Below, piece by piece: positions 16,461 to 24,762 of a DNA stretch of 64,000 nucleotides; the first letter of the stretch is position 1; each line of letters starts with the position of its first letter. Source of the DNA: Pseudomonas eucalypticola (GTDB lineage: Bacteria; Pseudomonadota; Gammaproteobacteria; Pseudomonadales; Pseudomonadaceae); NCBI RefSeq assembly GCF_013374995.1, contig NZ_CP056030.1:4310501-4374500 (forward strand), given 5' to 3'. The notes under the pieces were generated by a model, which did no database searches, was not told the origin of the DNA, and saw only the letters and a program-made list of their open reading frames with translations. Position numbers and translations under genes: made by a program.

Positions 16461-17798
16461 CTAGAACCGCGCCTGCACCTTCAAACCGGCGATCAGCGCC
16501 GCGTCGACCTCGCGCACACCCCCCGGGTTCTTCACGTACTGCAGGTTGGGGCGTACCGTCAGCCAGTTGGTGACATGCACGCCGTAATAGATCTCGCTGC
16601 TGGTCTCGTTGTACTGCAGCGGGATATAAGCCGGGTTGTCGTCGTCGCTGATGCCGTTGGCTTCGTTCTGCAGGCGGGCGCGCTCGCGATAGTCGGCGTT
16701 GGTGTGAACCTGGGCGATACCGATACCCAGGTCGTCCATGGGGCGGCTGTCCAACAGCCCTTTGTAGACGATACCCGCCTGGATGAAGTGGTCGACCTGG
16801 CTGGTGGCCTTGTCGTGGTGAGTGAAGTTGGCGAACACCGACAGGCCCCGGCTGCTGTCACCGTCGCGCGCCGTCAGTTGCTGTTGCACCACCAGCCAGT
16901 AGCCGTGACGGCTGCCGTGTTGCTGGAAGGCGTTGCCCGTCAGCGGCTGCGGGTTGCCGTCGCGGTCCTGCAGTACGTCGTTGGCATTGGCGCTGCTCTT
17001 GTAGTAACCCAGGCGGTATTCACCGGGCAGGCGGTTGAAGGTGGGGCTCCACACCAGCTCCACGGGAATCAGCGCGCCTTCGGTGCCGCTGCCGCTGAGC
17101 TTGAAGCCATTGCCCACGTCCAGGTTGGAAGGGTTCTGGTTGAACACGCCGATCTGCGCATACCACTGGGGCGCGAATTGATAGCGGGTGCGGACGGCCC
17201 ACTGGCTGACGGGCCAGTTGTACCAGATGTCGCCAATCCAGTTGGCAGCCTGGGCACCGCAGAATGGGGTGCTCTGGAAGTCGCAGGGGAAACTGTTGAA
17301 GTCCGAGCCTTCGTCGAAGCGTCCCGCCTTGATATCCAGGGCACCGTCGAACCAGGCCTTGCTCATCCACATTTCGGTGAGGCGCCATGTCTGCCCGCGA
17401 CCGTACACTTCCTGGGACGACGCATAGCCGCCCACGCGGGGGTCTGCCACGCGGTCGTTGGTCAGGTTCCGGCCGTCGCGTTCGGTGATGGTCAATTGCA
17501 AGCGAGTGTTGTCCCAGCCCAGCAGCTTCTGCAGGTCGGTCTTGAGGCCCACGGCGTATTGCTCGGTCCAGCGCGCCGTGTGGTCCTTGTCGTAACCCCC
17601 GTGGGCGTTGGCAGCCATTTCCCCGGTGTAGTTGAGCTGGACATCCACCCCCTGCTCCAGCCACCCGCTGCGCACACCGCCCCAGTCACCGGTCATCCAG
17701 TGGGAGTCGGCGGCAAAAGGTTGATTATCGGCACAGGCCAGCCCGGGCATCAGCAGGCAAAGGCTGACCGCAACCGTGCTCTTGGCAAAGTCTTTCAT
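16461..17798 (-). CDS. oprB: OprB-family carbohydrate-selective porin
   Basis: A 445-residue outer-membrane beta-barrel protein with a signal peptide ending near GLACA (residues 18-22). WMTGDWGGVRSGWLEQGVDV at the mature N-terminus is the OprB signature, followed by GGYDKDHTARWTEQYAVGL, many alternating strands and the C-terminal strand VQARF ending in Phe, the outer-membrane assembly signal. OprB porins let glucose and other sugars through the outer membrane. Placed 154 bases upstream of the IolT-like operon on the same strand, it completes an uptake chain from outside to cytoplasm. It probably has its own promoter at 17.8-18.0 kb. Confidence 0.9.
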   Translation of the reverse strand: MKDFAKSTVAVSLCLLMPGLACADNQPFAADSHWMTGDWGGVRSGWLEQGVDVQLNYTGEMAANAHGGYDKDHTARWTEQYAVGLKTDLQKLLGWDNTRLQLTITERDGRNLTNDRVADPRVGGYASSQEVYGRGQTWRLTEMWMSKAWFDGALDIKAGRFDEGSDFNSFPCDFQSTPFCGAQAANWIGDIWYNWPVSQWAVRTRYQFAPQWYAQIGVFNQNPSNLDVGNGFKLSGSGTEGALIPVELVWSPTFNRLPGEYRLGYYKSSANANDVLQDRDGNPQPLTGNAFQQHGSRHGYWLVVQQQLTARDGDSSRGLSVFANFTHHDKATSQVDHFIQAGIVYKGLLDSRPMDDLGIGIAQVHTNADYRERARLQNEANGISDDDNPAYIPLQYNETSSEIYYGVHVTNWLTVRPNLQYVKNPGGVREVDAALIAGLKVQARF

Positions 17799-17920
17799 GC
17801 GTGACGTTTCCTTGTTGTTGGTTTTTTTATCAACGTGCAGACAAAACAGTGCCGGGCCCGGCCACCAAGACCTGCCCGGCCTTGGCGCGACGGATCATAG
17901 GGGGGTGACGTTCAGGTGAA

Positions 17921-17973
17921 TACCCGGGCAAAACTCAAATGTGAATTCCGCCAGGCGAAAAACTGTCCGGGTA
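17921..17973. promoter_or_regulatory. Operator candidate region upstream of oprB
   Basis: The outer inverted repeat TACCCGG (17921-17927) and CCGGGTA (17967-17973) encloses TTCCGCCAGGCGAAAAAC (17946-17963), the sequence also seen before the IolT-like gene. It lies about 125-175 bases upstream of the porin start on the minus strand. Rest of the 296-base gap between the porin and LysR genes: a dispersed repeat at 18028-18062 and no gene that I can support. Confidence 0.42.
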
Positions 17974-18027
17974 CTCAGTGGGCCACTTACCCGTACGGTG
18001 GGTGGGGCATGTGGTGGGCTGATGCTT

Positions 18028-18062
18028 CGCGGCGGCTGGGACGCGGCCACGTCCGCTGCTAC
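18028..18062. repeat. 35-bp dispersed repeat, copy 1
   Basis: This stretch, which contains CTGGGACGCGGCC and GTCCGCTGCTAC, is 31/35 identical to the reverse complement of 32387-32421. Both copies are intergenic. It looks like a short extragenic GC-rich repeat of the kind common in Pseudomonas genomes. Confidence 0.6.
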
Positions 18063-18094
18063 GCAGGGTGCACGCTGCGCCGAATGCGACAGGG

Positions 18095-19009
18095 CTAGCG
18101 CGTCCAATGGCGTTCGTATTCGTGCTGGTTGAAATCAGCCAGCAGGAATTCGATGAATACCCGCAACTTGGCAGGCATGTAGCGGCGGCTCTGGAATGCC
18201 ATGTTGATGGTCAGGCGCGGCAGGTCCCAGTCGTCCAGCACGGGTATCAGGCGGCCGGCCACCAGGTCGGCGTTGATGATGTACCTGGGCTGCACCAGGA
18301 TGCCGCCACCGGCCAGCGCGGCTGCGCGCACGATCTGGCCGTCGTTGGTTTCCAGGATGGGGTCGGCCTTGAACGCCAGCTCTTCCTTGCCGCGGGTAAA
18401 ACGCATCACCCGTGGCTGGTTGGCGTGGCTGTAGATCAGCAGGTCATGGTTGGCCAGGTCATCGATGGTCTTCGGCGTACCCATGCGTTGCAGGTAGCCC
18501 GGCGAGGCCGCCAGCACCCGCCGGGTCTCTGCCAGGCGGCGGATGGTGATGTTCGAGTCCGGCTCGTATTCTTTGGTGCGAATGGCCAGGTCGATTTCGC
18601 TGTCGATGATGTCGAAATAGCGGTTCTCTCCCAGCAGCTTCACGGTGATGTGCGGATAGAGTTTGCGAAACGCCGGAATCAGCGGGGCAATGTGCAGCAT
18701 GCAGAAGGAAATGGACGAAGTGATGGTCAGCGTGCCAACCGGCTGTACCAGGGATTCGCTGAGCGAGGCCTCGGCTTCCTTCAACTCGCCCAGCAGGCTC
18801 TTGCAACTGGTGTAGAACTGGTGGCCGGAGTTGGTCAGCGCCAGGCGCCGGGTGTTGCGGTCAATGAGCCGGGTATTGAGGCGCTGCTCCAGGGCGACCA
18901 GGTGGCGGCTGGCGGCGGCATTGGACAGGCCCAGTATTTCCGCGGCCTTGCTCAGGGTTCCGACTTCGGCAGTCAGGACGAACAGTTCCAGTTCGGTGAG
19001 GCGATCCAC
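18095..19009 (-). CDS. LysR-family transcriptional regulator
   Basis: A 304-residue regulator with an N-terminal winged helix-turn-helix (ELELFVLTAEVGTLSKAAEIL, SNAAASRHLVALEQRLNTRL) and a C-terminal effector-binding domain. It resembles the single-gene-cluster LysR proteins that follow the DLAIRTKEYEPDS, RRLAETRRVLAASPGYL pattern. It is divergent from the degenerate dioxygenase-NTF2-maleylacetate reductase operon starting at 19162, so it is the likely regulator of that operon and perhaps of the oprB/iolT-like genes. An inverted repeat TTCCGCA-N20-TGCGGAA lies in the 152-base divergent region. The inducer is probably the substrate or a ring intermediate. Confidence 0.88.
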   Translation of the reverse strand: MDRLTELELFVLTAEVGTLSKAAEILGLSNAAASRHLVALEQRLNTRLIDRNTRRLALTNSGHQFYTSCKSLLGELKEAEASLSESLVQPVGTLTITSSISFCMLHIAPLIPAFRKLYPHITVKLLGENRYFDIIDSEIDLAIRTKEYEPDSNITIRRLAETRRVLAASPGYLQRMGTPKTIDDLANHDLLIYSHANQPRVMRFTRGKEELAFKADPILETNDGQIVRAAALAGGGILVQPRYIINADLVAGRLIPVLDDWDLPRLTINMAFQSRRYMPAKLRVFIEFLLADFNQHEYERHWTR

Positions 19010-19050
19010 TGTGTGCTTCCTTTTTATTTTTTCACAGGTGAAATAAAGAA

Positions 19051-19084
19051 TTCCGCAAGCGGCCTTTTCTTACATCCTGCGGAA
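19051..19084. promoter_or_regulatory. Inverted repeat in LysR divergent promoter
   Basis: TTCCGCA (19051-19057) and TGCGGAA (19078-19084) are perfect reverse complements separated by 20 bases, between the LysR gene and the operon at 19162. The half site begins like the TTCCGCC motif upstream of oprB and the IolT-like gene. Position and symmetry fit a LysR binding region. Confidence 0.45.
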
Positions 19085-19161
19085 CTATAACGTGCGGCGC
19101 AACAGGCTGAGAAGTGTGTCGCCCCTGATGACCGACACCGCCGACCGTTCAGGGAGTCACC

Positions 19162-19980
19162 ATGCGCAATTTGGACGAAACCACCATCACCCAGGCGGTG
19201 CTGGCCTATAACCGCGGCACCGGCGATGCCCGGTTGTGTGAAGTGATGACCAGCCTGGTGCAGCACCTGCATGCCTTTGCCCGTGACATCAAGCTGACCG
19301 AAGCCGAATGGCGCGGCGGCATCGACTTCCTCGCCAAGGTGGGCGCCGTGCCTCCCGACCGCCACGAGTTCGTGCTGCTTTCCGATGTGCTGGGCCTGTC
19401 GACCCTGGTGCTGGCACAGAACGAGCGCAAGCCCAAGGGCTGCACCCAGGCCACCGTATTCCATGTGGCCCCGACACCCGCGGTACTGGTCCATGACCTG
19501 GGTGCGGACATCAACCCCCAGCTCGGTGGGCCAAAGGGTTACGTGCAAGGCACCGTACGCGATGACAAGGGCGCCCCCGTGCCCTACGCCGAGATCCATA
19601 TCCGCGTGGCGGGCGATTGCGCCCTGCTGCAAGCCGATGACCGCGGCCACTACCACTTCAGCACGTCACTGCCGGGCAGCCAGCAAGTGCGCCACGAAGG
19701 CCCGGTGAACCAGTTGCTCGGCGCGCTCAACCGCCATGCCTGGCGCCCGGCGCACCTGGAGTTTTCCATCAGCGCCAGCGGTTACCAGCGCCTGACCACC
19801 CAGGTATTTCGCGAAGGTGACCCGTACCTGGACTCCGACGCGATCTTCGGCGTGCGCCCATCACTGATCACCCACTGGCAGTGCCAGCCTGCTGGGGCGA
19901 CCCCCGACGGCGGCCACAGCAATGAAGTGTTCTACACCCTGGCCTTCGATTTTGTCCTGGCCAGGCAACCGGCCGCCTGA
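19162..19980 (+). CDS. Degenerate intradiol dioxygenase homologue lacking iron ligands
   Basis: A 272-residue homologue of the dioxygenase at 13931. The N-terminal part aligns well (GDARLCEVMTSLVQHLHAF, FVLLSDVLGLSTLV), and EGPVNQLLGALNRHAWRPAHLEF aligns with DGPVGKLLGQLGRHPNRAAHMHF. The segment that should hold the first iron-binding Tyr (GFYDVQ) is absent: the chain runs from IHIRVAG straight to CALLQADDRGHYHF. The second Tyr position is Gln174, and the second His is Glu200; only His198 remains. The reading frame is intact and starts an operon with an NTF2-like gene and maleylacetate reductase. Normal intradiol chemistry is unlikely. It may bind a ring compound, catalyse a non-oxidative step, or act with the active paralogue. 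Confidence 0.8.
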   Translation: MRNLDETTITQAVLAYNRGTGDARLCEVMTSLVQHLHAFARDIKLTEAEWRGGIDFLAKVGAVPPDRHEFVLLSDVLGLSTLVLAQNERKPKGCTQATVFHVAPTPAVLVHDLGADINPQLGGPKGYVQGTVRDDKGAPVPYAEIHIRVAGDCALLQADDRGHYHFSTSLPGSQQVRHEGPVNQLLGALNRHAWRPAHLEFSISASGYQRLTTQVFREGDPYLDSDAIFGVRPSLITHWQCQPAGATPDGGHSNEVFYTLAFDFVLARQPAA

Positions 19981-20007
19981 ACCCTGCCCCTGCCTGTGGA
20001 CGCCCCC

Positions 20008-20451
20008 ATGCTCGACGATCACGCCCTGACCGCTACCCTTCGCGCGCTGGAAGACCAGCGTTACCACGCCATGCGCCAGGGCGACCTGGAAACCTTTGCC
20101 CACCTGGCCCACCCGGACCTGGTGTATGTGCATTCCAACGGTGTCCAGGACACCCTGGCGCGCTATTTGGCCAAGTGCCGCGATGGCCTCTACCGCTACC
20201 ACCGCATCGACCACCAGGTACACGAGGTGCGCCGCGCAGGCGACACCGCCCTGGCGTTCGGTGAAATGTGGGCCGACATCACGTCCCACGGGGTGGCCAA
20301 AACCCTGCATAACCGAACGCTGAGCGTCTGGCTCGACACGGCTGAAGGCTGGAGGCTGCTGGCCTACCAGCCCACCCCCGTCGTCCAGCGCCCCGCCCCT
20401 GCCGCTACTCAAGGAGACTTGCCCCATGTCAACGCCCCCATTCGTCTATAA
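20008..20451 (+). CDS. NTF2-like/DUF4440 protein
   Basis: A 147-residue protein of the SnoaL/NTF2-like cone fold: an N-terminal helix (LRALEDQRYHAMRQGDLETFAHL) then HPDLVYVHSNG and curved strands ending GWRLLAYQPTPV. The fold includes scytalone dehydratase and ketosteroid isomerase, so dehydration or isomerisation of a ring ketone is possible here, but many members have no known activity. ATG 20008 is chosen; a GTG at 19996 is in frame. It ends inside the maleylacetate reductase gene (26-base overlap), which indicates translational coupling. Chemically, a dehydratase is just what conversion of a keto-cyclitol to a phenol would need. Confidence 0.75.
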   Translation: MLDDHALTATLRALEDQRYHAMRQGDLETFAHLAHPDLVYVHSNGVQDTLARYLAKCRDGLYRYHRIDHQVHEVRRAGDTALAFGEMWADITSHGVAKTLHNRTLSVWLDTAEGWRLLAYQPTPVVQRPAPAATQGDLPHVNAPIRL

Positions 20452-21493
20452 CGGCCAACCGTCGCGCGTCATCTTCGGCCAGGGTTCGCTGCAACAACTG
20501 GAGGCGGAGATCGATCGCCTGGGCGCCAAGCGCGCGCTGGTGCTGTGCACCCCCGAGCAGCGTGCCCAGGCCGAGCATATTGCCCAGTTGCTGGGAGACC
20601 GCGCAGCCGACATCTTCGACAAGGCCGTGATGCACGTGCCCATCGAAACCGCCCGCGAGGCACGGGAAGTGGCACGCAAGCTGGGCGCAGACTGCGCCGT
20701 AGCCATTGGCGGCGGTTCCACCACCGGCCTGGGCAAGGCCATCGCCATGGACTCGGGGCTACCGATCCTGGCCATTCCCACCACCTACGCCGGCTCGGAA
20801 ATGACCCCGGTGTACGGCCTGACCGAGAACGGTCTCAAGCGCACCGGCAAGGACCCGCGGGTATTGCCCAAGACCGTGATCTACGACCCGGAACTGACCG
20901 TCAGCCTGCCGGTGGACATGTCCATCACCAGCGGCATGAACGCCATTGCCCACGCAGCCGAGGGCCTGTATGCCCAGGACGGCAACCCGGTGATGTCGTT
21001 GATGGCCGAGGAAGGCATTCGCGCCCTGGCTGAAGGCCTGAAGAGCATCCACAAAGACCCGGCCGACCTGGCCGCCCGTGGCGACTGCCTGTATGGAGCC
21101 TGGCTGTGCGGTACCGTGCTGGGCAACGTCGGCATGGCCCTGCACCACAAGCTCTGCCACACCCTGGGTGGCAGCTTCAACCTGCCCCATGCCCAGACCC
21201 ACACCATCGTGCTGCCCCACGCCATTGCCTACAACCAGTCGGCGGCCCCGGCACTGTCGCGCATCTGCCGCGCGTTGAACGTCACGCACGACAGCCCAGC
21301 GGCGGCGCTGTTCGACCTGTCCAGTTCCCTGGGCGCACCCACCCGCCTCAAGGACCTGGGCCTGACCGAAGCCGACCTGGACCGTGCCACCGATATCGCC
21401 CTGTCCAACCCCTACTGGAACCCACGGCCCATCGAAGCCACTGCGATTCGCCAACTGCTGCAGGACGCCTACGACGGCGTGCGGCCGCAGTAA
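20426..21493 (+). CDS. Maleylacetate reductase (iron-type alcohol dehydrogenase family)
   Basis: A 355-residue NAD(P)H-dependent reductase. FVYNGQPSRVIFGQGSL is the family N-terminus; AIGGGSTTGLGKAIA binds the dinucleotide; AIPTTYAGSEMTPVYGLTE and ALHHKLCHTLGGSFNLPHAQTH are typical of maleylacetate reductases. It should reduce maleylacetate to 3-oxoadipate, the step after intradiol cleavage of hydroxyquinol or chlorocatechols. AAGGAGA lies just ahead of the ATG. No chloromuconate or dienelactone genes are nearby, which favours hydroxyquinol as the ring substrate. Its partner is probably the dioxygenase at 13931. Confidence 0.9.
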   Translation: MSTPPFVYNGQPSRVIFGQGSLQQLEAEIDRLGAKRALVLCTPEQRAQAEHIAQLLGDRAADIFDKAVMHVPIETAREAREVARKLGADCAVAIGGGSTTGLGKAIAMDSGLPILAIPTTYAGSEMTPVYGLTENGLKRTGKDPRVLPKTVIYDPELTVSLPVDMSITSGMNAIAHAAEGLYAQDGNPVMSLMAEEGIRALAEGLKSIHKDPADLAARGDCLYGAWLCGTVLGNVGMALHHKLCHTLGGSFNLPHAQTHTIVLPHAIAYNQSAAPALSRICRALNVTHDSPAAALFDLSSSLGAPTRLKDLGLTEADLDRATDIALSNPYWNPRPIEATAIRQLLQDAYDGVRPQ

Positions 21494-21571
21494 GCCAGGC
21501 GCTCTGGAACGCTCGCTGGCCAGCCAGCTCTCACACCAGGATCGCGTGGGAGCACGGCCCTTACCGTCAGG

Positions 21572-22597
21572 TCAGTAAGGCAAATTGAACGGCGTGACGA
21601 TCTGCACCTGCGAGGGTGCAATCGCGCCGGGCTTCCAGACGCGATGAAATTGCAGGATGTGCAGGAACACATGGCGGGCATCGATCTGCAGGTTATGGTC
21701 GATGATCGCTGCGATTTTCTGCTCGGCCAGCAGTTGGCGATTTTCCTCGTCCAGGTCGTGGGCGATGAACACGTCGAGGGCTCGCCCCTGGGCCGCGAAC
21801 GCGTCGACGATGGCGCGGTTGCCACCGCCCACGCTGTACACTGCACGCAGGTCAGGGTGTTGCCCGAGGGCCTGCACCACCCGCTCGAACGTACTGGCGT
21901 ACACGCCATAGCCCCCACTGATTTCCACGACCTGCAAATGCTCGGCATGGCCGCGCAACCAGGTGCGAAAGCCCATCTCCCGCTCTTCCTCACCGCGAAA
22001 CAGTTCACTGCCGATCACCACGGCCACCTGGTGCGGCCCTGGCGCCAACCAGCGCGACAACAGGTAGGCGGCCGTTTGCCCGGCAGTGCGGTTGTCCATG
22101 CCCACGTAACCGATGCGCTCGCTCAACGGCAGGTCAGTGACCAGCGTCACCACCGGGATGCCGGCGGCCGTCAACTGCTTGACCGCGAGGTTCACCGGCG
22201 GCTCGTCGGCCGCCTTCAGCACCACCCCGTGGCTGCCGGTGCCCAGGCAACGCAGTAGCTGGTCGTGCATGGCCTGGGGCTCGATTTCTTCGAAGAAGTG
22301 AAACCGCGGGGCAATGCGAAACGGCGCCAGGCTACCCAGTTGTGCCGTGATGGCGGCCCGCACCGCGGCGCTGAAGCGCTGCGGGGTGTGCATCACCACA
22401 TCGACGTAGAAAGTGCGGCCCACGGCCAGGCCGTTTTTCTCCTGGGCTTCCAGGTCATCGAGGGCCTGTTCGATGCGCCGGCGGGTCTGGTAATGAACAC
22501 TGCCGCGCTCATGCAGCACCCGGTCCACCGTGGCCTTGCTGACGCCGGCCTGGGTCGCCAGCTGTTTGATGGAGAAGTGCTTGGCGCGTTCGAGCAT
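21572..22597 (-). CDS. LacI-family transcriptional regulator
   Basis: A 341-residue regulator. The helix-turn-helix FSIKQLATQAGVSKATVDRVLHERGSV is of LacI type and is followed by a hinge and a sugar-binding-protein-like effector domain (FYVDVVMHTPQRFSAAVRAA, VVTLVTDLPLSERIGYVGMDN, VYSVGGGNRAIVDAF, IAHDLDEENRQLL). The chain after VDRVL resembles the PurR/RbsR subgroup that binds sugars or cyclitols. It is divergent from the SDR-PhyH-binding protein operon (22722-25686) and should control it. ATG 22597 is chosen; further upstream in-frame starts exist but lack a better ribosome site. Confidence 0.87.
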   Translation of the reverse strand: MLERAKHFSIKQLATQAGVSKATVDRVLHERGSVHYQTRRRIEQALDDLEAQEKNGLAVGRTFYVDVVMHTPQRFSAAVRAAITAQLGSLAPFRIAPRFHFFEEIEPQAMHDQLLRCLGTGSHGVVLKAADEPPVNLAVKQLTAAGIPVVTLVTDLPLSERIGYVGMDNRTAGQTAAYLLSRWLAPGPHQVAVVIGSELFRGEEEREMGFRTWLRGHAEHLQVVEISGGYGVYASTFERVVQALGQHPDLRAVYSVGGGNRAIVDAFAAQGRALDVFIAHDLDEENRQLLAEQKIAAIIDHNLQIDARHVFLHILQFHRVWKPGAIAPSQVQIVTPFNLPY

Positions 22598-22721
22598 GAG
22601 GGTAAGCCTGAGGTTTTCTTGAGGTCTTTTTGAGCCTTTGCCCGATGCGGCCAATGCTAGTCTCAGTTTCGCAAGGCGTCGAGCCGGCGCACCGACAAGA
22701 ATAAAAAATCAGGAGACCCGC

Positions 22722-23567
22722 ATGTCCACTACCGACCTGGCCACCTCGTTCACCGGCCACTATTTCGTCGTCACCGGCAGTACCCAGGGCCTGGGCGCTG
22801 CGGTGGCTCACACCCTCGCCCGCCGCGGCGCTGCCGGGCTGATCATCTGCGGCCGACGGCAGAGCCAGGGCCAGGAACAGGTTCGCCAATTGGCGCAACT
22901 CGACTGCCAGGCGTTCTTCGTCGAAGCCGACCTTGAGAAGGTCGAGGATTGCCAGAAAATCATCGAGGCCGCGCGCGAGCATTTCGGCACGTTGCACGGG
23001 CTGGTCAACTGCGCAGGCATGTCCGACCGCGGCACCATCCTGGACACCTCGCCCGACCTGTTCAACCGCCTGTTCGCCGTCAACGTCCGCGCGCCGTTCT
23101 TTCTGATTCAGGAAGCCGTCAAGCTGATGATCAGCCAGGGTGTGGAAGGCAGCATCGTCAACATTCAGAGCATCGTCAGCCACGGTGGCCCGTCCTACCT
23201 CACCGCCTATTCCACCTCCAAGGGCGCGCTGGCCGTGCTGACCAAGAACGCGGCCTACAGCGCCCTGCGCAACCGCATCCGCATCAACGGCCTGAACATC
23301 GGCTGGATGGATACCCCCCACGAAGACGAAATCCAGCGCCGCTACCACGGCGCACAGGATGGCTGGCTGCAGGCGGCCGAGCAGGCCCAGCCATTCGGCC
23401 GCCTGCTCAAACCCGAAGAGGTGGCGCAGAGCGTGGCATTCCTGCTGTCGCGCGAGTCAGGGATGATGACCGGGACGGTGATCGACCTGGAACAGGGCGT
23501 CATCGGCTGCGGTGACGACGCCGTGCCACGGCCGCAACGGCCACTGACCCTGCCGGAGAATGCCTGA
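22722..23567 (+). CDS. Short-chain dehydrogenase/reductase
   Basis: A 281-residue classical SDR. VVTGSTQGLGAAVA is the TGxxxGxG dinucleotide loop, LVNCAG the structural motif, and IVSHGGPSYLTAYSTSKGAL carries the Ser and YxxxK catalytic residues. CGRRQ after the second strand suggests NADP preference, but this is not certain. GGAG precedes the ATG with good spacing. The product probably oxidises a secondary alcohol of a sugar or cyclitol, judging by the LacI regulator and sugar-binding protein around it. Its stop overlaps the start of the PhyH gene by 1 base (TGATG), so the two are coupled. Confidence 0.88.
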   Translation: MSTTDLATSFTGHYFVVTGSTQGLGAAVAHTLARRGAAGLIICGRRQSQGQEQVRQLAQLDCQAFFVEADLEKVEDCQKIIEAAREHFGTLHGLVNCAGMSDRGTILDTSPDLFNRLFAVNVRAPFFLIQEAVKLMISQGVEGSIVNIQSIVSHGGPSYLTAYSTSKGALAVLTKNAAYSALRNRIRINGLNIGWMDTPHEDEIQRRYHGAQDGWLQAAEQAQPFGRLLKPEEVAQSVAFLLSRESGMMTGTVIDLEQGVIGCGDDAVPRPQRPLTLPENA

Positions 23568-24715
23568 TGAGCACGCCCGCCTTCGTCACTGAAAACGCCG
23601 TGCGCCTGGAAGACTTCAGCCGCCTGTGCGAACAGCGCACCAGCGCCGAACACTACCCCCACTGCACCGAAGTGCAGGCGAACGTACCGATCTACGATGC
23701 CCAGCGCCTGCGGGACGGCGACCGCCACGCCGTGCTCGATGAGCTGCACCGGGTCTTTCGCGACGGCCCCGGCGTGCTGGTGATACGCAAGGGCTTTGCC
23801 GACACCGCGGTCGTCGACCGCCAGAGCGCGGTGTTCGAAGCCATCTTTGCGGTGGAGGCCGAAGCCGGCGTGGCCGCCGACCATTTTGCCAAGGCCGGCA
23901 GCAACGGGCGCATCTGGAACTCCCTGCAAAAAGCCGCCCTGCAGTCGCCCGCCGCCTACGTCGAGTATTACGCCAACCCGCTGATCGGCCTGGTCGCAGA
24001 GGCCTGGTTGGGCCCGGACTTCCAGGTCAGCGCCCAGGTCAACGTGGTACGCCCCGGCGGCCAGGCGCAACAGCCGCACCGTGACTACCACCTGGGGTTC
24101 CAGACCGTTGACGTGGTGGAGCGCTACCCGGTGCACCTGCAAGTGCTGTCCCAGCACCTGACCCTGCAGGGTGCCGTGGCCCACACCGACATGCCGCTGG
24201 AAAGCGGGCCTACCCAGATACTGCCGTTCTCCCAGCAATACCCGCTGGGCTTCCTGGCCTGGCGCCGGCCCGAGTTCATCGAGTATTTCCAGGCCCATGC
24301 CGTGCAGTTGCCGCTGGTCAAAGGCGACCTGCTGTTCTTCAACCCGGCGCTGTTTCATGCCGCCGGCACCAACCGCACCGCCGACCTGCACCGCATGGCC
24401 AATCTGCTGCAGATTTCCGCCGCCTTCGGCAAGGCGATGGAAACCGTGGACCGCGAGCGGATGATGCTGGCCATCTATCCGCACCTGCTGGCGCAACTCG
24501 CCGACAACCTGTTGAGCGCCGAAGGCCTGGCGGCAGTGATTGCCTGCACCGCAGACGGCTACTCATTCCCCAGCAACCTGGACACCGACCCACCCCTGCA
24601 TGGCCTGGCCCCCCAGACCGGCCAGCAACTGATGCACCAGGCCCTCAGCGAGCGCTGGCCCTATGCGACCTTCGCCGAGCGCGTGCAGCAGATGCGCACC
24701 AAGCGGCAGGCCTGA
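23567..24715 (+). CDS. Phytanoyl-CoA dioxygenase (PhyH) family oxygenase
   Basis: A 382-residue Fe(II)/2-oxoglutarate-dependent oxygenase. His171-Arg-Asp173 in QQPHRDYHLGFQ is the HxD iron motif; His264 in FHAAGTNRT is the third ligand, and Arg270 should bind 2-oxoglutarate. The PhyH family hydroxylates many small molecules besides phytanoyl-CoA. Here, between an SDR and a sugar-binding protein and under a LacI regulator, the substrate is likely a sugar, cyclitol or quaternary compound rather than a lipid. Hydroxylation could start demethylation or deoxy-position oxidation. The gene is translationally coupled to the SDR. Confidence 0.85.
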   Translation: MSTPAFVTENAVRLEDFSRLCEQRTSAEHYPHCTEVQANVPIYDAQRLRDGDRHAVLDELHRVFRDGPGVLVIRKGFADTAVVDRQSAVFEAIFAVEAEAGVAADHFAKAGSNGRIWNSLQKAALQSPAAYVEYYANPLIGLVAEAWLGPDFQVSAQVNVVRPGGQAQQPHRDYHLGFQTVDVVERYPVHLQVLSQHLTLQGAVAHTDMPLESGPTQILPFSQQYPLGFLAWRRPEFIEYFQAHAVQLPLVKGDLLFFNPALFHAAGTNRTADLHRMANLLQISAAFGKAMETVDRERMMLAIYPHLLAQLADNLLSAEGLAAVIACTADGYSFPSNLDTDPPLHGLAPQTGQQLMHQALSERWPYATFAERVQQMRTKRQA

Positions 24716-24762
24716 ATTCACGTCAATGGTTTTGAAAACAACAACAACAGCGGACCGACACC

